Source: Legionella cincinnatiensis
GTDB taxonomy: Bacteria; Pseudomonadota; Gammaproteobacteria; Legionellales; Legionellaceae
Assembly (NCBI RefSeq): GCF_900452415.1
Contig: NZ_UGNX01000001.1
Location: 124,001-188,000, forward strand
Direction: 5' to 3'
DNA: 64,000 bases
A program made the translations under genes and the position numbers. Positions 1 through 9,756 of this stretch are shown in pieces. Under the pieces are notes generated by a model, which was not told where the DNA came from, made no database searches, and saw nothing but the letters and a program-made list of their open reading frames with translations. The stretch's first letter is position 1, and each line of letters opens with the position of its first letter.

Positions 1-34
1 ATAATTCTTTTTTACTCTTTGGAGATGAATTAAA

Positions 35-805
35 GTGAGGCATAGTCCGCGTAAGCGGTTTGGACAGAATTTTCTACAGAGCCAACATATTATTAATCGT
101 ATTTTGCATGCGATAAATCCACAACCCCAAGATAATATGCTTGAGATCGGTCCGGGCTTAGGAGCGCTGACTCAGTCATTGCTGCGCCACCTAAATCATC
201 TCACCGCTGTTGAAATTGATACTGATTTGCAAAAATATTTGACCGAATTATTGAGTGCACAAGGGAAATTGCATTTGATTTCTGCTGATGCATTAACACT
301 TGATTACAATCAATTCGGCCCCAAATTACGAGTAGTGGGTAATTTACCCTATAATATTTCTACTCCATTGCTCATCCATTTATTGCAATTTACGGCTTAC
401 ATAGAAGACATGCATTTTATGTTACAAAAAGAAGTCGTCGAGCGGATGGCAGCCCAACCAGGATGCAAGGCTTATGGACGATTAACCGTGATGTTGCAGT
501 ACCATTGTACGGTAGAACATTTATTTGATGTTCCTCCCGAGGCCTTTGATCCCAAACCTAAGGTAGATTCTGCGGTGGTTCGTCTTGTACCCCATTGCAT
601 TTCACCTTTTGAAGCGATTGATGTGGCGCGATTGGAGTATTTGGTGGCTCATGCGTTTGCGATGCGGCGTAAGACGCTGAATAATAACTTAAAAGGGTTA
701 ATAACTGCAGAGCAATTACATGCTTTGGGCATTGATGGAAGTAAAAGACCAGAACAAATTTCTGTTTCGGAATATGTTCAACTAGCGAAATTTATTTCCA
801 ATTAG
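35..805 (+). CDS. rsmA: 16S rRNA dimethyladenosine transferase RsmA (KsgA)
   Basis: Dimethylates the two adjacent adenines in the 3' terminal hairpin of 16S rRNA with S-adenosylmethionine during 30S maturation. The 256-aa length fits the family. The SAM-binding motif EIGPGLG is at residues 37-43 and the catalytic NLPYN motif is near residue 103; the N-terminus RKRFGQNFL is typical of RsmA. The start is GTG, with GGAG about 10 bases upstream. The first 34 bases may hold the end of an upstream gene, which cannot be identified. The TraI-domain gene follows after about 50 bp and apaH after that. Confidence 0.96.
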   Translation: MRHSPRKRFGQNFLQSQHIINRILHAINPQPQDNMLEIGPGLGALTQSLLRHLNHLTAVEIDTDLQKYLTELLSAQGKLHLISADALTLDYNQFGPKLRVVGNLPYNISTPLLIHLLQFTAYIEDMHFMLQKEVVERMAAQPGCKAYGRLTVMLQYHCTVEHLFDVPPEAFDPKPKVDSAVVRLVPHCISPFEAIDVARLEYLVAHAFAMRRKTLNNNLKGLITAEQLHALGIDGSKRPEQISVSEYVQLAKFISN

Positions 806-858
806 TGTAAAATTAACTATTGAGGACTCATTTTTTAGGTCGGAGTTACTAAATTATT

Positions 859-2199
859 ATGGAGATGGCTTTGTTTCAACGTCAACGTAAAGGTTCCTTG
901 TCCTCGCAAGGCAAATCTTTGAAAGATTTAACACGCATGGTGAATGCCAATCTTTTTTTAGCAGAAGAAAGAAGACAAACATTACTCAAAAAGATGAGGG
1001 TTTTATCGGGCTTAGAAACGTCACGATATGATAGCTTATGTACTACTCTTGTCGATAATCTTGTTCATTATTGCCAAAATCTGCCTGAGACGACACACAG
1101 CTATTATTCTCAGCCAGGTGGGTTAGTCGATCATGCTTTAAATCGTACTGAAGCAGCACTTAGCTTATTTCAAGAATTTATGTTACTCGATCAACCTGAT
1201 GCAATGTCCGAAGAACAAAAACTTTGGCAATATGCACTTTATTCCGCAGCTTTATTGCAAGGTATCGGTAAGTTATATGCGGATTATCGCATTGGGCTTT
1301 ATGATACCAATGGCCAGTTTCTAAAAGAATGGAATCCATTGCTTGAGAATTTGACAAGCACTGGGGTTTATTATTTTTATGAATTTCAAAAAGAGTCAGA
1401 GGTGGAGCTACGTCGTCGACTTAATTTATTGATGGCTAGGACATTGATGCCCGTAAGTGGTTTTAACTGGATTGCTTCTAATCCCGACGTTCTAGCAGTT
1501 TGGTTGGCTTTATTAAATGAGGACGAGCGTTCTGCAGGTACTTTAGGTGCGATATTAATTCATGCCGAAGCAATCGCAATTCAACGTTATTTACTTGAAT
1601 TTATGGGACGAACCGTTTCCGCTCAAGGTGGGGGTCGTTATCGAGCTGCTACATTTTCTGGTGGTCAGCCAGAATCGATATTGGAAAAAGAACAGGCAAT
1701 AGGAATGGAATTCATCAAATGGATGATTAAATCTTTAGATGAAGGCCGCATTATGATTAATAAAGCACCTTTATTTATGGTGCCTGGTGGTATGTTGATG
1801 TGTCCTGAAATATATCAATTATTTGTGCGGGAACATCCTGAATATAAAAATTGGCAAGCTGCTAAAAATGGATTTTTATCCTTAGCACTCCACAGTCGTG
1901 CCGCTGATGGGGGGGTAACAAGCCGATTTGAAGCCAAAGGGAAAATGGAGTCAGGTACGGTCTTTTCTAAATATGCACTTGCTTTACCTGCCTCGGTCAA
2001 GGTCCAAAATATGAATACTGGTAAAGTTGAGACTATGTCGGCTACGGAATTGATTCATAAAGCTCAGTTCAACAGTCAATTTACCCAACAAAATAGTGGT
2101 TTAGTGACCTCATTGCAGAAATTAAATGCGACTGGAAAATGGCAAGCTGTGGAAAATGAAAATAATGCGCTAAGGCCAGGAGCAAAAAACGGTGCCTGA
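859..2199 (+). CDS. Orphan TraI_2-domain protein (MOBH relaxase-like), HD site degenerate
   Basis: A 446-aa protein that resembles the N-terminal helicase/relaxase domain of TraI proteins from MOBH conjugative elements. The [14 protein letters not shown] segment near residue 80 matches the family motif around HH...GGLLxH, and a winged-helix-like region follows in the C-terminal half. The position where the family usually has an HD pair before GK reads LLQGIGK near residue 134, so the His-Asp metal ligands look lost. No other conjugation gene is nearby. It lies between rsmA and apaH and overlaps apaH by 8 bp, so it behaves as part of a housekeeping operon. The family call is from motif reading; function is unknown. 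Confidence 0.7.
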   Translation: MEMALFQRQRKGSLSSQGKSLKDLTRMVNANLFLAEERRQTLLKKMRVLSGLETSRYDSLCTTLVDNLVHYCQNLPETTHSYYSQPGGLVDHALNRTEAALSLFQEFMLLDQPDAMSEEQKLWQYALYSAALLQGIGKLYADYRIGLYDTNGQFLKEWNPLLENLTSTGVYYFYEFQKESEVELRRRLNLLMARTLMPVSGFNWIASNPDVLAVWLALLNEDERSAGTLGAILIHAEAIAIQRYLLEFMGRTVSAQGGGRYRAATFSGGQPESILEKEQAIGMEFIKWMIKSLDEGRIMINKAPLFMVPGGMLMCPEIYQLFVREHPEYKNWQAAKNGFLSLALHSRAADGGVTSRFEAKGKMESGTVFSKYALALPASVKVQNMNTGKVETMSATELIHKAQFNSQFTQQNSGLVTSLQKLNATGKWQAVENENNALRPGAKNGA

Positions 2200-3007
2200 T
2201 TATGCAATCGGTGATGTACAAGGCTGTTATGAGCCTTTGCAGAGGTTACTGGAGTTAATCGAATTTGATGAAAAAACGGACCGTTTATGGTTTGTTGGTG
2301 ATCTTGTAAATCGTGGTCCTGAATCTTTGGCTGTTTTGCGCTTTGTTCGTTCCTTACCTCTTACGCCAAAAATCACCTTAGGGAATCACGACTTGCATTT
2401 ATTAGCCTCATTATTTGCTGGAAGACCTTGGCGAGAGCATGATGATACCTTACAGGAGGTGATGTATGCGGCAGATAGAGAGGACTTAGGTCATTGGTTA
2501 AGAAAGCAATCTATTTTGCATTATTCATCAGAGCTCAACGTTGTGATGTGTCATGCAGGGATAGCTCCCTTATGGGATTTAACCCAAGCGATGCAACTGG
2601 CTAAAGAGCTTGAAGACGTTCTGGCTGGCGATCATTTTCGCGATTTTCTAGCCCATCTCTATGGTAATAAACCGGATTTATGGTCTGATGGCTTAACGGG
2701 TATAGATAGGCTACGAGCTATAACAAATTATTTTACGCGGATGCGTTTTTGTGATGCAAATGGCCGGTTAGAGTTAGGCTATAAGGGAACTATTGCGCAA
2801 GCGCCAGCAAATCTTTATCCTTGGTATGAAGTACCGAGTCGTAAAGAAATCAAGTGTGATATTGTGTTTGGGCATTGGGCGGCTTTAATGGGGAAATGTC
2901 CTAATCCTAAAATTCATGCCATAGATACTGGATGTCTCTGGGGAAGACAACTAACCGCATTACGTTTGCAGGACAGGCAGCGATTTGCAGTGTGGAACAA
3001 AAAATGA
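2192..3007 (+). CDS. apaH: Symmetrical bis(5'-nucleosyl)-tetraphosphatase ApaH
   Basis: Hydrolyses diadenosine tetraphosphate to two ADP. The calcineurin-like metallophosphatase motifs are present: GDVQG at residues 7-11, [10 protein letters not shown] near 37, GNHD near 64 and a later CHAGI and FGHW. The 271-aa length is normal. The start is GTG, overlapping the end of the upstream TraI-like gene, and its stop overlaps the TolC gene start (ATGA), so translation is probably coupled through the run. Confidence 0.95.
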   Translation: MPDYAIGDVQGCYEPLQRLLELIEFDEKTDRLWFVGDLVNRGPESLAVLRFVRSLPLTPKITLGNHDLHLLASLFAGRPWREHDDTLQEVMYAADREDLGHWLRKQSILHYSSELNVVMCHAGIAPLWDLTQAMQLAKELEDVLAGDHFRDFLAHLYGNKPDLWSDGLTGIDRLRAITNYFTRMRFCDANGRLELGYKGTIAQAPANLYPWYEVPSRKEIKCDIVFGHWAALMGKCPNPKIHAIDTGCLWGRQLTALRLQDRQRFAVWNKK

Positions 3008-4572
3008 TCTTAAAAAAAAGAGCCCTGCTTTTTTTGTTTATTTCTTTGTTTACGCGCCAGATCTGGTCCATCCCCGCTGGGGAAAATTCGTCAATAAAAG
3101 ACGCTGAAGATCGCCTGCAAAAAGCAATAGAAAATCCTGAGTTTATGTTAAAACACTGGATAGAGTTACCTACATCGCCTGCTTCACGCAATAAAGCCAT
3201 CCATCAGTTGAGTTTACGAGAGGCTATTTTATTGGCTTTACGCTATAACCCTAATATTCAAAATGCCGAACTTGATCGTATTGTCCAGCGCTACCAATTA
3301 CGTTTAGCGTATAATGAGTTTGAGTTACAATACGCTATAGGGGCTTCAGGAGCAGTGCAGAAAAGTACTTATTCTGGTGTTGGTTCCAATACCAATCATA
3401 CCCTTCTAGCCACCCCAGAATTTAATTTGAATACGAAGTTGGGTACCTCCGCAAAGCTAGGAATTGATAATAATCTGAATGGGAACAACAGCTACAATCC
3501 TGTATTGAGCTTTTCGTTAACACAGCCTTTATTGCGTGGTTTTGGTAAAGCCGTAAATGAAGCGGCACTTTTAAATGCTGAAGATACTGAATGGTTGAAC
3601 AAATTAAATTTAAAGCAATCGGTAGCTGATCAAGTGACCCAGGTAATCATGGCTTATCGGATGCTGATTCTCAGTGGTAATAACTTACAAAATCAGCGTT
3701 TGCAATTAAAAGAAGCCCAAAAGTCTTATGATATCAATGAAAAGAAAATAAAAGCAGGACAATTAGAGCCCACAGGTAATATTCAACAATCTTATCAAAT
3801 TGAATCGTTAAGTTTGATGGTTGAGCAGGCAGAAAATGATTTTCAAATCGCATCACAAGATTTATTGCAGACCATAGGACTTGATCCAGAAATGCATATC
3901 TCAGTACCTAGCGATGTAGTATTAACCAAACTTACTGTTCCTGATCTAAAGCAATCAATTGAATATGCGTTAAATAATAATACTCAATATTTAGCTTATA
4001 AAGTTGCCTTGCGTGCTGATGAGCGTGCTTATAAAGTTGCTAAAAATCAGCAATTATGGCAATTAGATTTAGGAGGGAACATACAAAGTGGCGTTGTGAA
4101 TGATGTTACTGGGGTTAGCGGGGGTGTGCGCGGTATTTATGATGGTAATAATGTGACTGAAACAGCGCGTTTGACCTTAACTGTACCATTGCATGATCTC
4201 AAGCGACGGAATCAATTAATTAGTGCAAAAGTTCGTTTGGAAAAAGATCGCTTGGCACTGCTTGCTGCTAAAAGAGCATTGATTACCAATATCACCAACA
4301 TCATCAACAATCTTAATAGCTTAGCGAAACGTTATCAGTTGGCACAAAAGCAAGTGAAATTGGCACAACAGTCTTATGCTTTGGAAAAGAAAAAGCAACA
4401 AGCGGGGATTTCCAGCGCATTGGATGTAAACAACACGCAAAATCAATTAATTCAAGCACAAGCAGGATTAATCAATGCAAAAATTGCTTATTTGAATCAA
4501 ATATCAAATCTGCAAAAAATTCTTGGAACAACACTGGAGCATTGGCAAATTAAATTAAGGTATGGTGGATGA
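3004..4572 (+). CDS. TolC-family outer membrane efflux protein
   Basis: Outer-membrane channel of a tripartite exporter. The ATG at 3004 overlaps the apaH stop and opens with a signal peptide ([16 protein letters not shown]). This start is preferred to an upstream in-frame start inside apaH. The 522-aa product has the duplicated long-helix pattern of TolC proteins: repeated alanine/glutamine/lysine-rich helices with leucine heptads around residues 190-270 and 420-500, and [11 protein letters not shown] typical of the first beta segment. The adaptor gene starts within its stop codon. It is the outer-membrane partner of the MacAB-like pair that follows. Confidence 0.88.
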   Translation: MILKKRALLFLFISLFTRQIWSIPAGENSSIKDAEDRLQKAIENPEFMLKHWIELPTSPASRNKAIHQLSLREAILLALRYNPNIQNAELDRIVQRYQLRLAYNEFELQYAIGASGAVQKSTYSGVGSNTNHTLLATPEFNLNTKLGTSAKLGIDNNLNGNNSYNPVLSFSLTQPLLRGFGKAVNEAALLNAEDTEWLNKLNLKQSVADQVTQVIMAYRMLILSGNNLQNQRLQLKEAQKSYDINEKKIKAGQLEPTGNIQQSYQIESLSLMVEQAENDFQIASQDLLQTIGLDPEMHISVPSDVVLTKLTVPDLKQSIEYALNNNTQYLAYKVALRADERAYKVAKNQQLWQLDLGGNIQSGVVNDVTGVSGGVRGIYDGNNVTETARLTLTVPLHDLKRRNQLISAKVRLEKDRLALLAAKRALITNITNIINNLNSLAKRYQLAQKQVKLAQQSYALEKKKQQAGISSALDVNNTQNQLIQAQAGLINAKIAYLNQISNLQKILGTTLEHWQIKLRYGG

Positions 4573-5723
4573 ATAGGTATCTCAATCAATTAACGAGCAT
4601 CATCATCTTCGTGATGTGCTTATTTTTGCTTTCATGTGGACAACATGAGAAACAGAAAAAGACAACAGCTGTTTTGCATGAATATAAAGTGCAGGAACGC
4701 CCTATCCATAAGTCATTGCATTTTACAGGCACAGTTCAGCCTTTACATGAAAGTACTTTAAGTAGTCCCATTGAGGCAGTGGTTGAAACAATGAGCTTTC
4801 ATTATGGGCAAATAGTTAAAAAAGGAGATGTAATTGTTACCTTAAATTCAACGGAATTACAAAGACAGTTTAATGACACATTAACCGAGTACTTAAAGGC
4901 CAAAGACAGTTATACTATTGCTAAAGCCAAATTTGTAGGAACTCAGGATTTATGGGATTCAGGCTTACTGTCCAAAAATAATTATTTAAGTGAAAAATCA
5001 AACGTGGATACGGGCCGGGTTACCTTGATGCAGTCCACACGTAAACTGACAGAGATGTTGGAAAAATTAGATGAAAAGCGTTCACAAAATATATCATCAT
5101 TAAGTTTGGCTGACTTCGATAGGCTAAAAAATATTTTGGCTTCAAATCATAATTTGATTCATTTAAAAGCACCTAATGATGGAGTATTGCTCTATCCTCC
5201 TAAAGCCGGAGAAGATAAGAGTGCGCGCGTCACTGTAGGCGCTTCAGTTAAGTCGGGGCAGGTGATTGGACTAATTGGTGATTTGTCGGGAATCAGTATT
5301 GAAATTGATGTTCCTGAAATTGATATTACCCAGGTGCAAGCAGGTATGGATGCAACCGTCAGTGGGGTTGCTTTTGGTAAATATCAATTACAAGGGAAGT
5401 TGGTTGCTGTGAATGCACAAGCGTCGAATAATAATGGACTTCCATTTTTCACAGCAGTGGTTGAAGTACGAAAATTAAGTGCAGAGCAACAAAAATGGAT
5501 CAAAGTAGGCATGAGTGCCTCTATAGAGTTAAGTGTGGATCATGGGAAGCAGTTAGTGATACCTATTGCTGCGATCAAACGTGAAAAAGGACAAAGTATT
5601 GTTCAAGTGAAAAATGAATCAGGCTCTATTGAAAAACGTGTCATTTCAACAGGTGCAGCCCAAGCAGATTCAGTGCTTGTTGAAACAGGCTTAAAGTCCG
5701 GTGATGTGGTGGTTTATGAGTAA
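4569..5723 (+). CDS. MacA-like periplasmic adaptor lipoprotein (HlyD/RND family)
   Basis: Membrane-fusion protein linking the ABC permease to the TolC-type channel. The N-terminus is a lipoprotein signal with lipobox LLSC, so Cys23 is the likely acylated residue. Further on come a biotinyl-lipoyl half motif (IEAVVETMSFHYGQIVKKGD) near residues 72-91, a coiled-coil hairpin around 100-195, the second lipoyl half (LKAPNDGVLL) and a beta-barrel region ending in a family-typical [16 protein letters not shown]. It overlaps both neighbours, which places it in one operon with the channel and the ABC transporter. MacA of E. coli is about the same length. Confidence 0.88.
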   Translation: MNRYLNQLTSIIIFVMCLFLLSCGQHEKQKKTTAVLHEYKVQERPIHKSLHFTGTVQPLHESTLSSPIEAVVETMSFHYGQIVKKGDVIVTLNSTELQRQFNDTLTEYLKAKDSYTIAKAKFVGTQDLWDSGLLSKNNYLSEKSNVDTGRVTLMQSTRKLTEMLEKLDEKRSQNISSLSLADFDRLKNILASNHNLIHLKAPNDGVLLYPPKAGEDKSARVTVGASVKSGQVIGLIGDLSGISIEIDVPEIDITQVQAGMDATVSGVAFGKYQLQGKLVAVNAQASNNNGLPFFTAVVEVRKLSAEQQKWIKVGMSASIELSVDHGKQLVIPIAAIKREKGQSIVQVKNESGSIEKRVISTGAAQADSVLVETGLKSGDVVVYE

Positions 5724-6465
5724 TTGCTCTGAACTGTGTGAAAAAAGTATGGTGCAGGAAGCCAGCAAGAATAGAAACGGAAAAAAGCAGCCTTTAATGA
5801 TGCTTACTGATATTGTAAAAACCTATCATCTTGAGGGAATTAGTTCCACAATTTTAAAAGAAGTATCAGTGAAAGTTTATGAAGGTGATCTTCTCGCTAT
5901 TGTAGGTGCTTCTGGTTCAGGTAAGTCCACATTGATGAATATTATAGGATTATTAGATAAAGCAGATAGTGGTACTTATTTGTTAAACAATCATAATGTA
6001 GCCGCCTTAACGGATGATCAAACCGCAGTGTTACGGAATCAAAATATAGGATTTGTTTTTCAACAATTTAATTTACTACCGCGTTTTAGTGCTAAGCAAA
6101 ATGTAGCGTTGCCTTTAATTTATCGTGGTGTTCCTGCGACTGAAATTGAAGAAAGAGTCCTTGCGGCTCTTGACTGTGTGGGAATGCACCAATATGCAAA
6201 GCACAGACCCACACAATTATCAGGAGGACAGCAACAACGTGTTGCTATAGCGCGTGCTTTAGTTACCGAACCCCAAGTAATTTTAGCAGATGAACCCACA
6301 GGTGCGCTTGACTCGCGAACAGGTAATGATGTGATGAATTTATTTTTATCCCTACATGCTCAAGGTCGAAGTATCATTATGATTACTCATGATGAGCAGA
6401 TCGCTGCACTTTGCCAGCGAAAGATTACACTGGTGGATGGCGTGGTAGTAACGGAGACGGTGTAA
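5716..6465 (+). CDS. MacB-type ABC transporter ATP-binding protein
   Basis: Cytoplasmic ATPase of the efflux system. Walker A is GASGSGKST, the signature is LSGGQQQR, Walker B is VILADEPTG and the switch histidine is in ITHDE. The sequence is closest in style to LolD/MacB ATPases (FQQFNLLPR after the Q-loop). The ATG at 5716 overlaps the adaptor stop; an ATG at 5749 is an alternative, and the true ABC domain starts near residue 28. Unlike E. coli MacB, the ATPase and permease are separate genes here. Confidence 0.9.
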   Translation: MSNCSELCEKSMVQEASKNRNGKKQPLMMLTDIVKTYHLEGISSTILKEVSVKVYEGDLLAIVGASGSGKSTLMNIIGLLDKADSGTYLLNNHNVAALTDDQTAVLRNQNIGFVFQQFNLLPRFSAKQNVALPLIYRGVPATEIEERVLAALDCVGMHQYAKHRPTQLSGGQQQRVAIARALVTEPQVILADEPTGALDSRTGNDVMNLFLSLHAQGRSIIMITHDEQIAALCQRKITLVDGVVVTETV

Positions 6466-7655
6466 TGAAGTTTTCTGGGCATTGTCAACAAGCTGTAGTC
6501 AACTTGACCGCGGCTAAATTACGTTCATTTTTGGCCATTTTAGGCATTCTAGTCGGTACCGCTGCAGTTGTCGCTTTGATTAGTTGTGGTCAATTGGCGA
6601 CAGAAAAAGCTTTAGCACAATTTAAAGCATTGGGAACGGATTTGCTCTCAGTTGCAGTTTATTCAAAGACTGTAGGTAAACAAGGTAGTCATGAATCAGT
6701 TTCTGTAGCGCAATGGGAGCAACTCGCTGAGCGGATCCCTTATATTATGGAGATGGCGCCTTATAGTACTGCATACCAGTCTATAAGTTATCAAGGAAAA
6801 TCGATGCAAGGAGCAGTCATTGGGGGCAATGAACATTTGGCCAAAATTGTTAACATCAAGTTAGCTGCAGGTCATTTTGTTTCTTTTGTTGACTCTTATG
6901 AGCATTACTGTGTTATTGGGGCGAATTTGGCGCGGCAAATAAGAGAAATTAGTTTTGATGAGCCCATAGGTAGGCAATTACGGATAGGACAATCTTTATA
7001 TACTATTATCGGAATCGCTGAGCCTTGGAAGGAAAATGGCTTTTTTAATGAAGACATCAATCAGGCGGTGATTGTGCCTTTGGCAGGTATAAACCTAATC
7101 AGCAAAGATGCCAAAATAAATAATGTGATTTTGAAGTTAAGGCCAGATAGCCCTATTGATGAAGTTATTGAAGAAATAAAACAAATTATTGGTTCCATTG
7201 CTCCTAAATTAAATGTGTTTACTCGCAGTCCCAAACAAATCATTGCCAGTATGGAAAGCCAAGGGCAGATTTTTACTTTATTACTTGCTGTAATCGGTGG
7301 CATCTCGCTTTTAGTAGGTGGAATTGGGGTGATGAATGTGATGTTGGTTTCCGTGAGTGAACGTAAAAAAGAAATTGGTATCCGTAAAGCGGTTGGTGCT
7401 AAAAATAGCGAAATTCAAGCGCTGTTTTTAGTGGAATCGGTCATGCTTTCTCTATTAGGAGGTGTGCTGGGTGTCTTTTTAGGATTAATTGTCACCCGTA
7501 TTTTAGCCTATTTCAGTGGTTGGAATTTTTCAATTTATTTTCTTCCTCCTGTAGCAGGCTTTTTGGTATCTGCTGCAACAGGGATTTTCTTTGGTTTTTA
7601 TCCGGCACGCCGAGCGGCAAAATTGGCCCCCGTAGTTTCTCTCCGCAGCGATTGA
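6465..7655 (+). CDS. MacB/FtsX-type ABC transporter permease
   Basis: Inner-membrane permease of the preceding ATPase. The 396-aa chain has one N-terminal membrane segment (LRSFLAILGILVGTAAVVAL), a large periplasmic domain from about residue 50 to 270 and three C-terminal membrane segments. The conserved GGIGVMNVMLVSVSERKKEI follows the second membrane segment, and KKEIGIRKAVGA is the cytoplasmic coupling motif. The ATG at 6465 overlaps the ATPase stop. It closes the tolC-macA-ATPase-permease operon. The substrate cannot be told from sequence. Confidence 0.9.
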   Translation: MKFSGHCQQAVVNLTAAKLRSFLAILGILVGTAAVVALISCGQLATEKALAQFKALGTDLLSVAVYSKTVGKQGSHESVSVAQWEQLAERIPYIMEMAPYSTAYQSISYQGKSMQGAVIGGNEHLAKIVNIKLAAGHFVSFVDSYEHYCVIGANLARQIREISFDEPIGRQLRIGQSLYTIIGIAEPWKENGFFNEDINQAVIVPLAGINLISKDAKINNVILKLRPDSPIDEVIEEIKQIIGSIAPKLNVFTRSPKQIIASMESQGQIFTLLLAVIGGISLLVGGIGVMNVMLVSVSERKKEIGIRKAVGAKNSEIQALFLVESVMLSLLGGVLGVFLGLIVTRILAYFSGWNFSIYFLPPVAGFLVSAATGIFFGFYPARRAAKLAPVVSLRSD

Positions 7656-7687
7656 GCATAACATTTGCTTGAATGTGTAAGAGATAG

Positions 7688-7892
7688 TAAGTAACGTGCG
7701 TTATGGATGAGCGATTGAATCATTATTTTCGAGTCGTTCGGGCTGGGGAGGCATTTATGCCATCTCGAAGCCTTAGCACAGAACGTGAGCGTTCGCGCGA
7801 AGGCTTCGAGATAGCGCTCGCGCTTCCTCAGCTCGAACGGTTGGAAGTCAAATCATGTTCTTTTATATGAAATTCGTTAAGTGACAATCAAA
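7688..7892 (+). repeat. Palindromic intergenic repeat, copy 1
   Basis: A 205-bp unit that is closely repeated at 7894-8099. Its core is a long imperfect palindrome: outer arms CGTTCGGGCTGGGGAGG and CTTCCTCAGCTCGAACG, inner arms TCTCGAAGCCTT and AAGGCTTCGAGA. The two copies also share about 45 bp to the left and 45 bp to the right of the palindrome. It lies between the convergent permease and FAD oxidoreductase genes. The function is not known; a REP/BIME-like 3'-end element is a reasonable reading. Confidence 0.8.
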
Positions 7893-7893
7893 A

Positions 7894-8099
7894 TAAGTAA
7901 CGTGAATTATGGATAAGCGATTGAATCATTATTTTCGCACCGTTCGGGCTGAGGAGGTATTTATGCCATCTCGAAGCCTTAGTCCCGAACTTGAACGCTC
8001 GCATGAAGGCTTCGAGACAGCGCTACGCACTTCCTCAGCCCGAACGGTTCGAAGTCAAATCATGTTCTTTTACACGAAACTTGTTAAGTGACAATCAAA
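7894..8099 (+). repeat. Palindromic intergenic repeat, copy 2
   Basis: Second tandem copy, 206 bp. Outer arms are 7940-7957 (CCGTTCGGGCTGAGGAGG) and 8030-8047, matching as inverted repeats at 17 of 18 positions; inner arms are 7969-7980 and 8006-8017. It is more symmetric than copy 1, which has diverged in the outer arms. A 60-codon open frame inside it is only a by-product of the repeat. A third, more degraded copy lies at 32592-32686. Confidence 0.82.
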
Positions 8100-8146
8100 T
8101 TTCGTGTAGAACTTCCGAGGCTTGTCTGTGAGATCCACTTGAGCAG

Positions 8147-9595
8147 TTACAGTGAAGAATGATAAGTTGCCGTTTTTTCCTGCCCCTCATAGGGTTTTTG
8201 ATATTCTGAGGTAAAAAAGAAAAGATTCCTATTTACTTCTTTTTTCAGGGAAGACGGTTTGGGTTGTTTGTGCAAGATGTATTCTTTGGTTGCTTGATGA
8301 GATTGCTCCCAAACGCAAGCAACATCTTCAAAGCCACCCAAGGCATAAGGTCCGACATAAAGTGTTTGGGCATGCATTTGTTTTTTATCCAATTCCAGCC
8401 GAAGCTCCCACGGCAGAGTGGACATATAATCCTTCCAAACTTTGGTTTCCAAAATATCTACATCTGTTACACCGGGTACTTGCATGAGTTCAGTTTTTAA
8501 TTGCTGTATTTTTTCCGGAGTAAAGACAAAATCCGTACCTTCATTTTTTTGGCTGAGTTTTAAATTAATGTATGCAGTGCATAAACGTCCATCCTTAGGA
8601 TTGACTCGATTGTCTCTGGTGGTAATTAAGGCTAAATGCTCTAATCCTTCTGGGGTAAGTCCTTTATATTCATAATAGTGATTTGCTGGATAGCCATGCA
8701 ATTTGACCACTGCGACGGGGTATTGATACCAACTAAGATTATCGACACATTTTTGTTCCGTTTCTGTAAGTTCCATTCCTAATGTGGGCCAATGTAAAGG
8801 TGAAATCGCAAGAACTAGGGAGTTTGCACTGATGCTTTGCAAGCCATCATCTGATTCAAAAACAACAGTAATGCCTTCATCATTTCTAGTAATGGATTGA
8901 ATGTGCGAGTTATAGCTAATATTAAAATCAGCCGCTATGGCTTTCATTAGCTCTTGGAAGCCATTTTGCACGCAGCGTAGGCCGTGCGTGCCAAAAAGCT
9001 TGGGAATGATCAGATCAGGTAGAGTCATGGTGCCGTAGTATTCAAGAACAGCGTAAGTAGGACACTCCTTCATAAGACCATAACCAAATGCAGGAACAAA
9101 CATATAGGAAAACTCATTGACTTTTTCTAGCTTATGTTTTTTGGCAAAGTCTCTGAAAGGGATTTTATAATCTTCGGGCAGATCCTGATGTTTATCTCTT
9201 AAATGTTGATATCTTTTAGCATGTCCCGCAAAAACTAACATTTCATGAGCAAACTCTAATCCCCAAAAACCTTTCTTTAAAAGACCCATTTGACTTAAAT
9301 TTTTATCAAAAGGAAGAGTACTTAGGTCCGATGGTAATACTTGTTCCCACGCTAATTGTTTTTCTTGCATCTTATCAATGACCTTACCATAATTGGGGGC
9401 GATTAAAGCAGCTCCCCATTCGGTTTTATTATTTTTATCTAAGGGGTCGGTAAAGGTATGACATTTACCTCCGGCGTGAGCCTCCTTTTCCAAAATGAAT
9501 ACTGATTTTCCATGCTTACTTAAAACATTAGCAGCGGATAAGCCGGAGGGACCTGCGCCTATGATAATGGTGTCTACCTTGTTTAATGTTTTCAT
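8147..9595 (-). CDS. FAD-dependent oxidoreductase (amine oxidase/desaturase-like)
   Basis: A 482-aa flavoprotein. The N-terminal dinucleotide-binding motif GAGPSGLSAANVLSKHG starts near residue 14, followed by the acidic strand end LEKEAHAGGKC that contacts the ribose. A C-terminal segment YVGPYALGGFEDVACVWE fits the second FAD-contacting region of this superfamily. No signal peptide is seen, so it should be cytoplasmic. It is divergent from a LysR regulator with a LysR-type operator between them, so that regulator probably controls it. The substrate is not recognisable; polyunsaturated fatty acid isomerases and NAD(P)-binding Rossmann proteins share this layout. Confidence 0.75.
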   Translation of the reverse strand: MKTLNKVDTIIIGAGPSGLSAANVLSKHGKSVFILEKEAHAGGKCHTFTDPLDKNNKTEWGAALIAPNYGKVIDKMQEKQLAWEQVLPSDLSTLPFDKNLSQMGLLKKGFWGLEFAHEMLVFAGHAKRYQHLRDKHQDLPEDYKIPFRDFAKKHKLEKVNEFSYMFVPAFGYGLMKECPTYAVLEYYGTMTLPDLIIPKLFGTHGLRCVQNGFQELMKAIAADFNISYNSHIQSITRNDEGITVVFESDDGLQSISANSLVLAISPLHWPTLGMELTETEQKCVDNLSWYQYPVAVVKLHGYPANHYYEYKGLTPEGLEHLALITTRDNRVNPKDGRLCTAYINLKLSQKNEGTDFVFTPEKIQQLKTELMQVPGVTDVDILETKVWKDYMSTLPWELRLELDKKQMHAQTLYVGPYALGGFEDVACVWEQSHQATKEYILHKQPKPSSLKKEVNRNLFFFTSEYQKPYEGQEKTATYHSSL

Positions 9596-9662
9596 GTGCT
9601 ACTCCTTAAATATTTGCTAAAAAAGTTTAAGAAGGAGCTATTGCCATGTAAAATATAGAATT

Positions 9663-9679
9663 TTTATAGAGGCTATAAA
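9663..9679. promoter_or_regulatory. Candidate LysR-type operator
   Basis: A perfect inverted repeat TTTATAG-AGG-CTATAAA in the 161-bp gap between the divergent FAD oxidoreductase and LysR genes. It contains the T-N11-A pattern typical of LysR regulator boxes. The position and symmetry are seen directly; regulator binding is inferred. Confidence 0.5.
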
Positions 9680-9756
9680 TAAAATTTATGGCCCCAGGTC
9701 ATCTTGATGGAGCCTTTGGGATACGAGGCATAGCACTGAAACAAAAGGATTAATCG

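Noticed and set aside
7909-8091. A 60-codon frame in the tandem repeat
   Set aside because: It lies wholly in repeat copy 2, has no protein-like composition and no partner frame of quality in copy 1.
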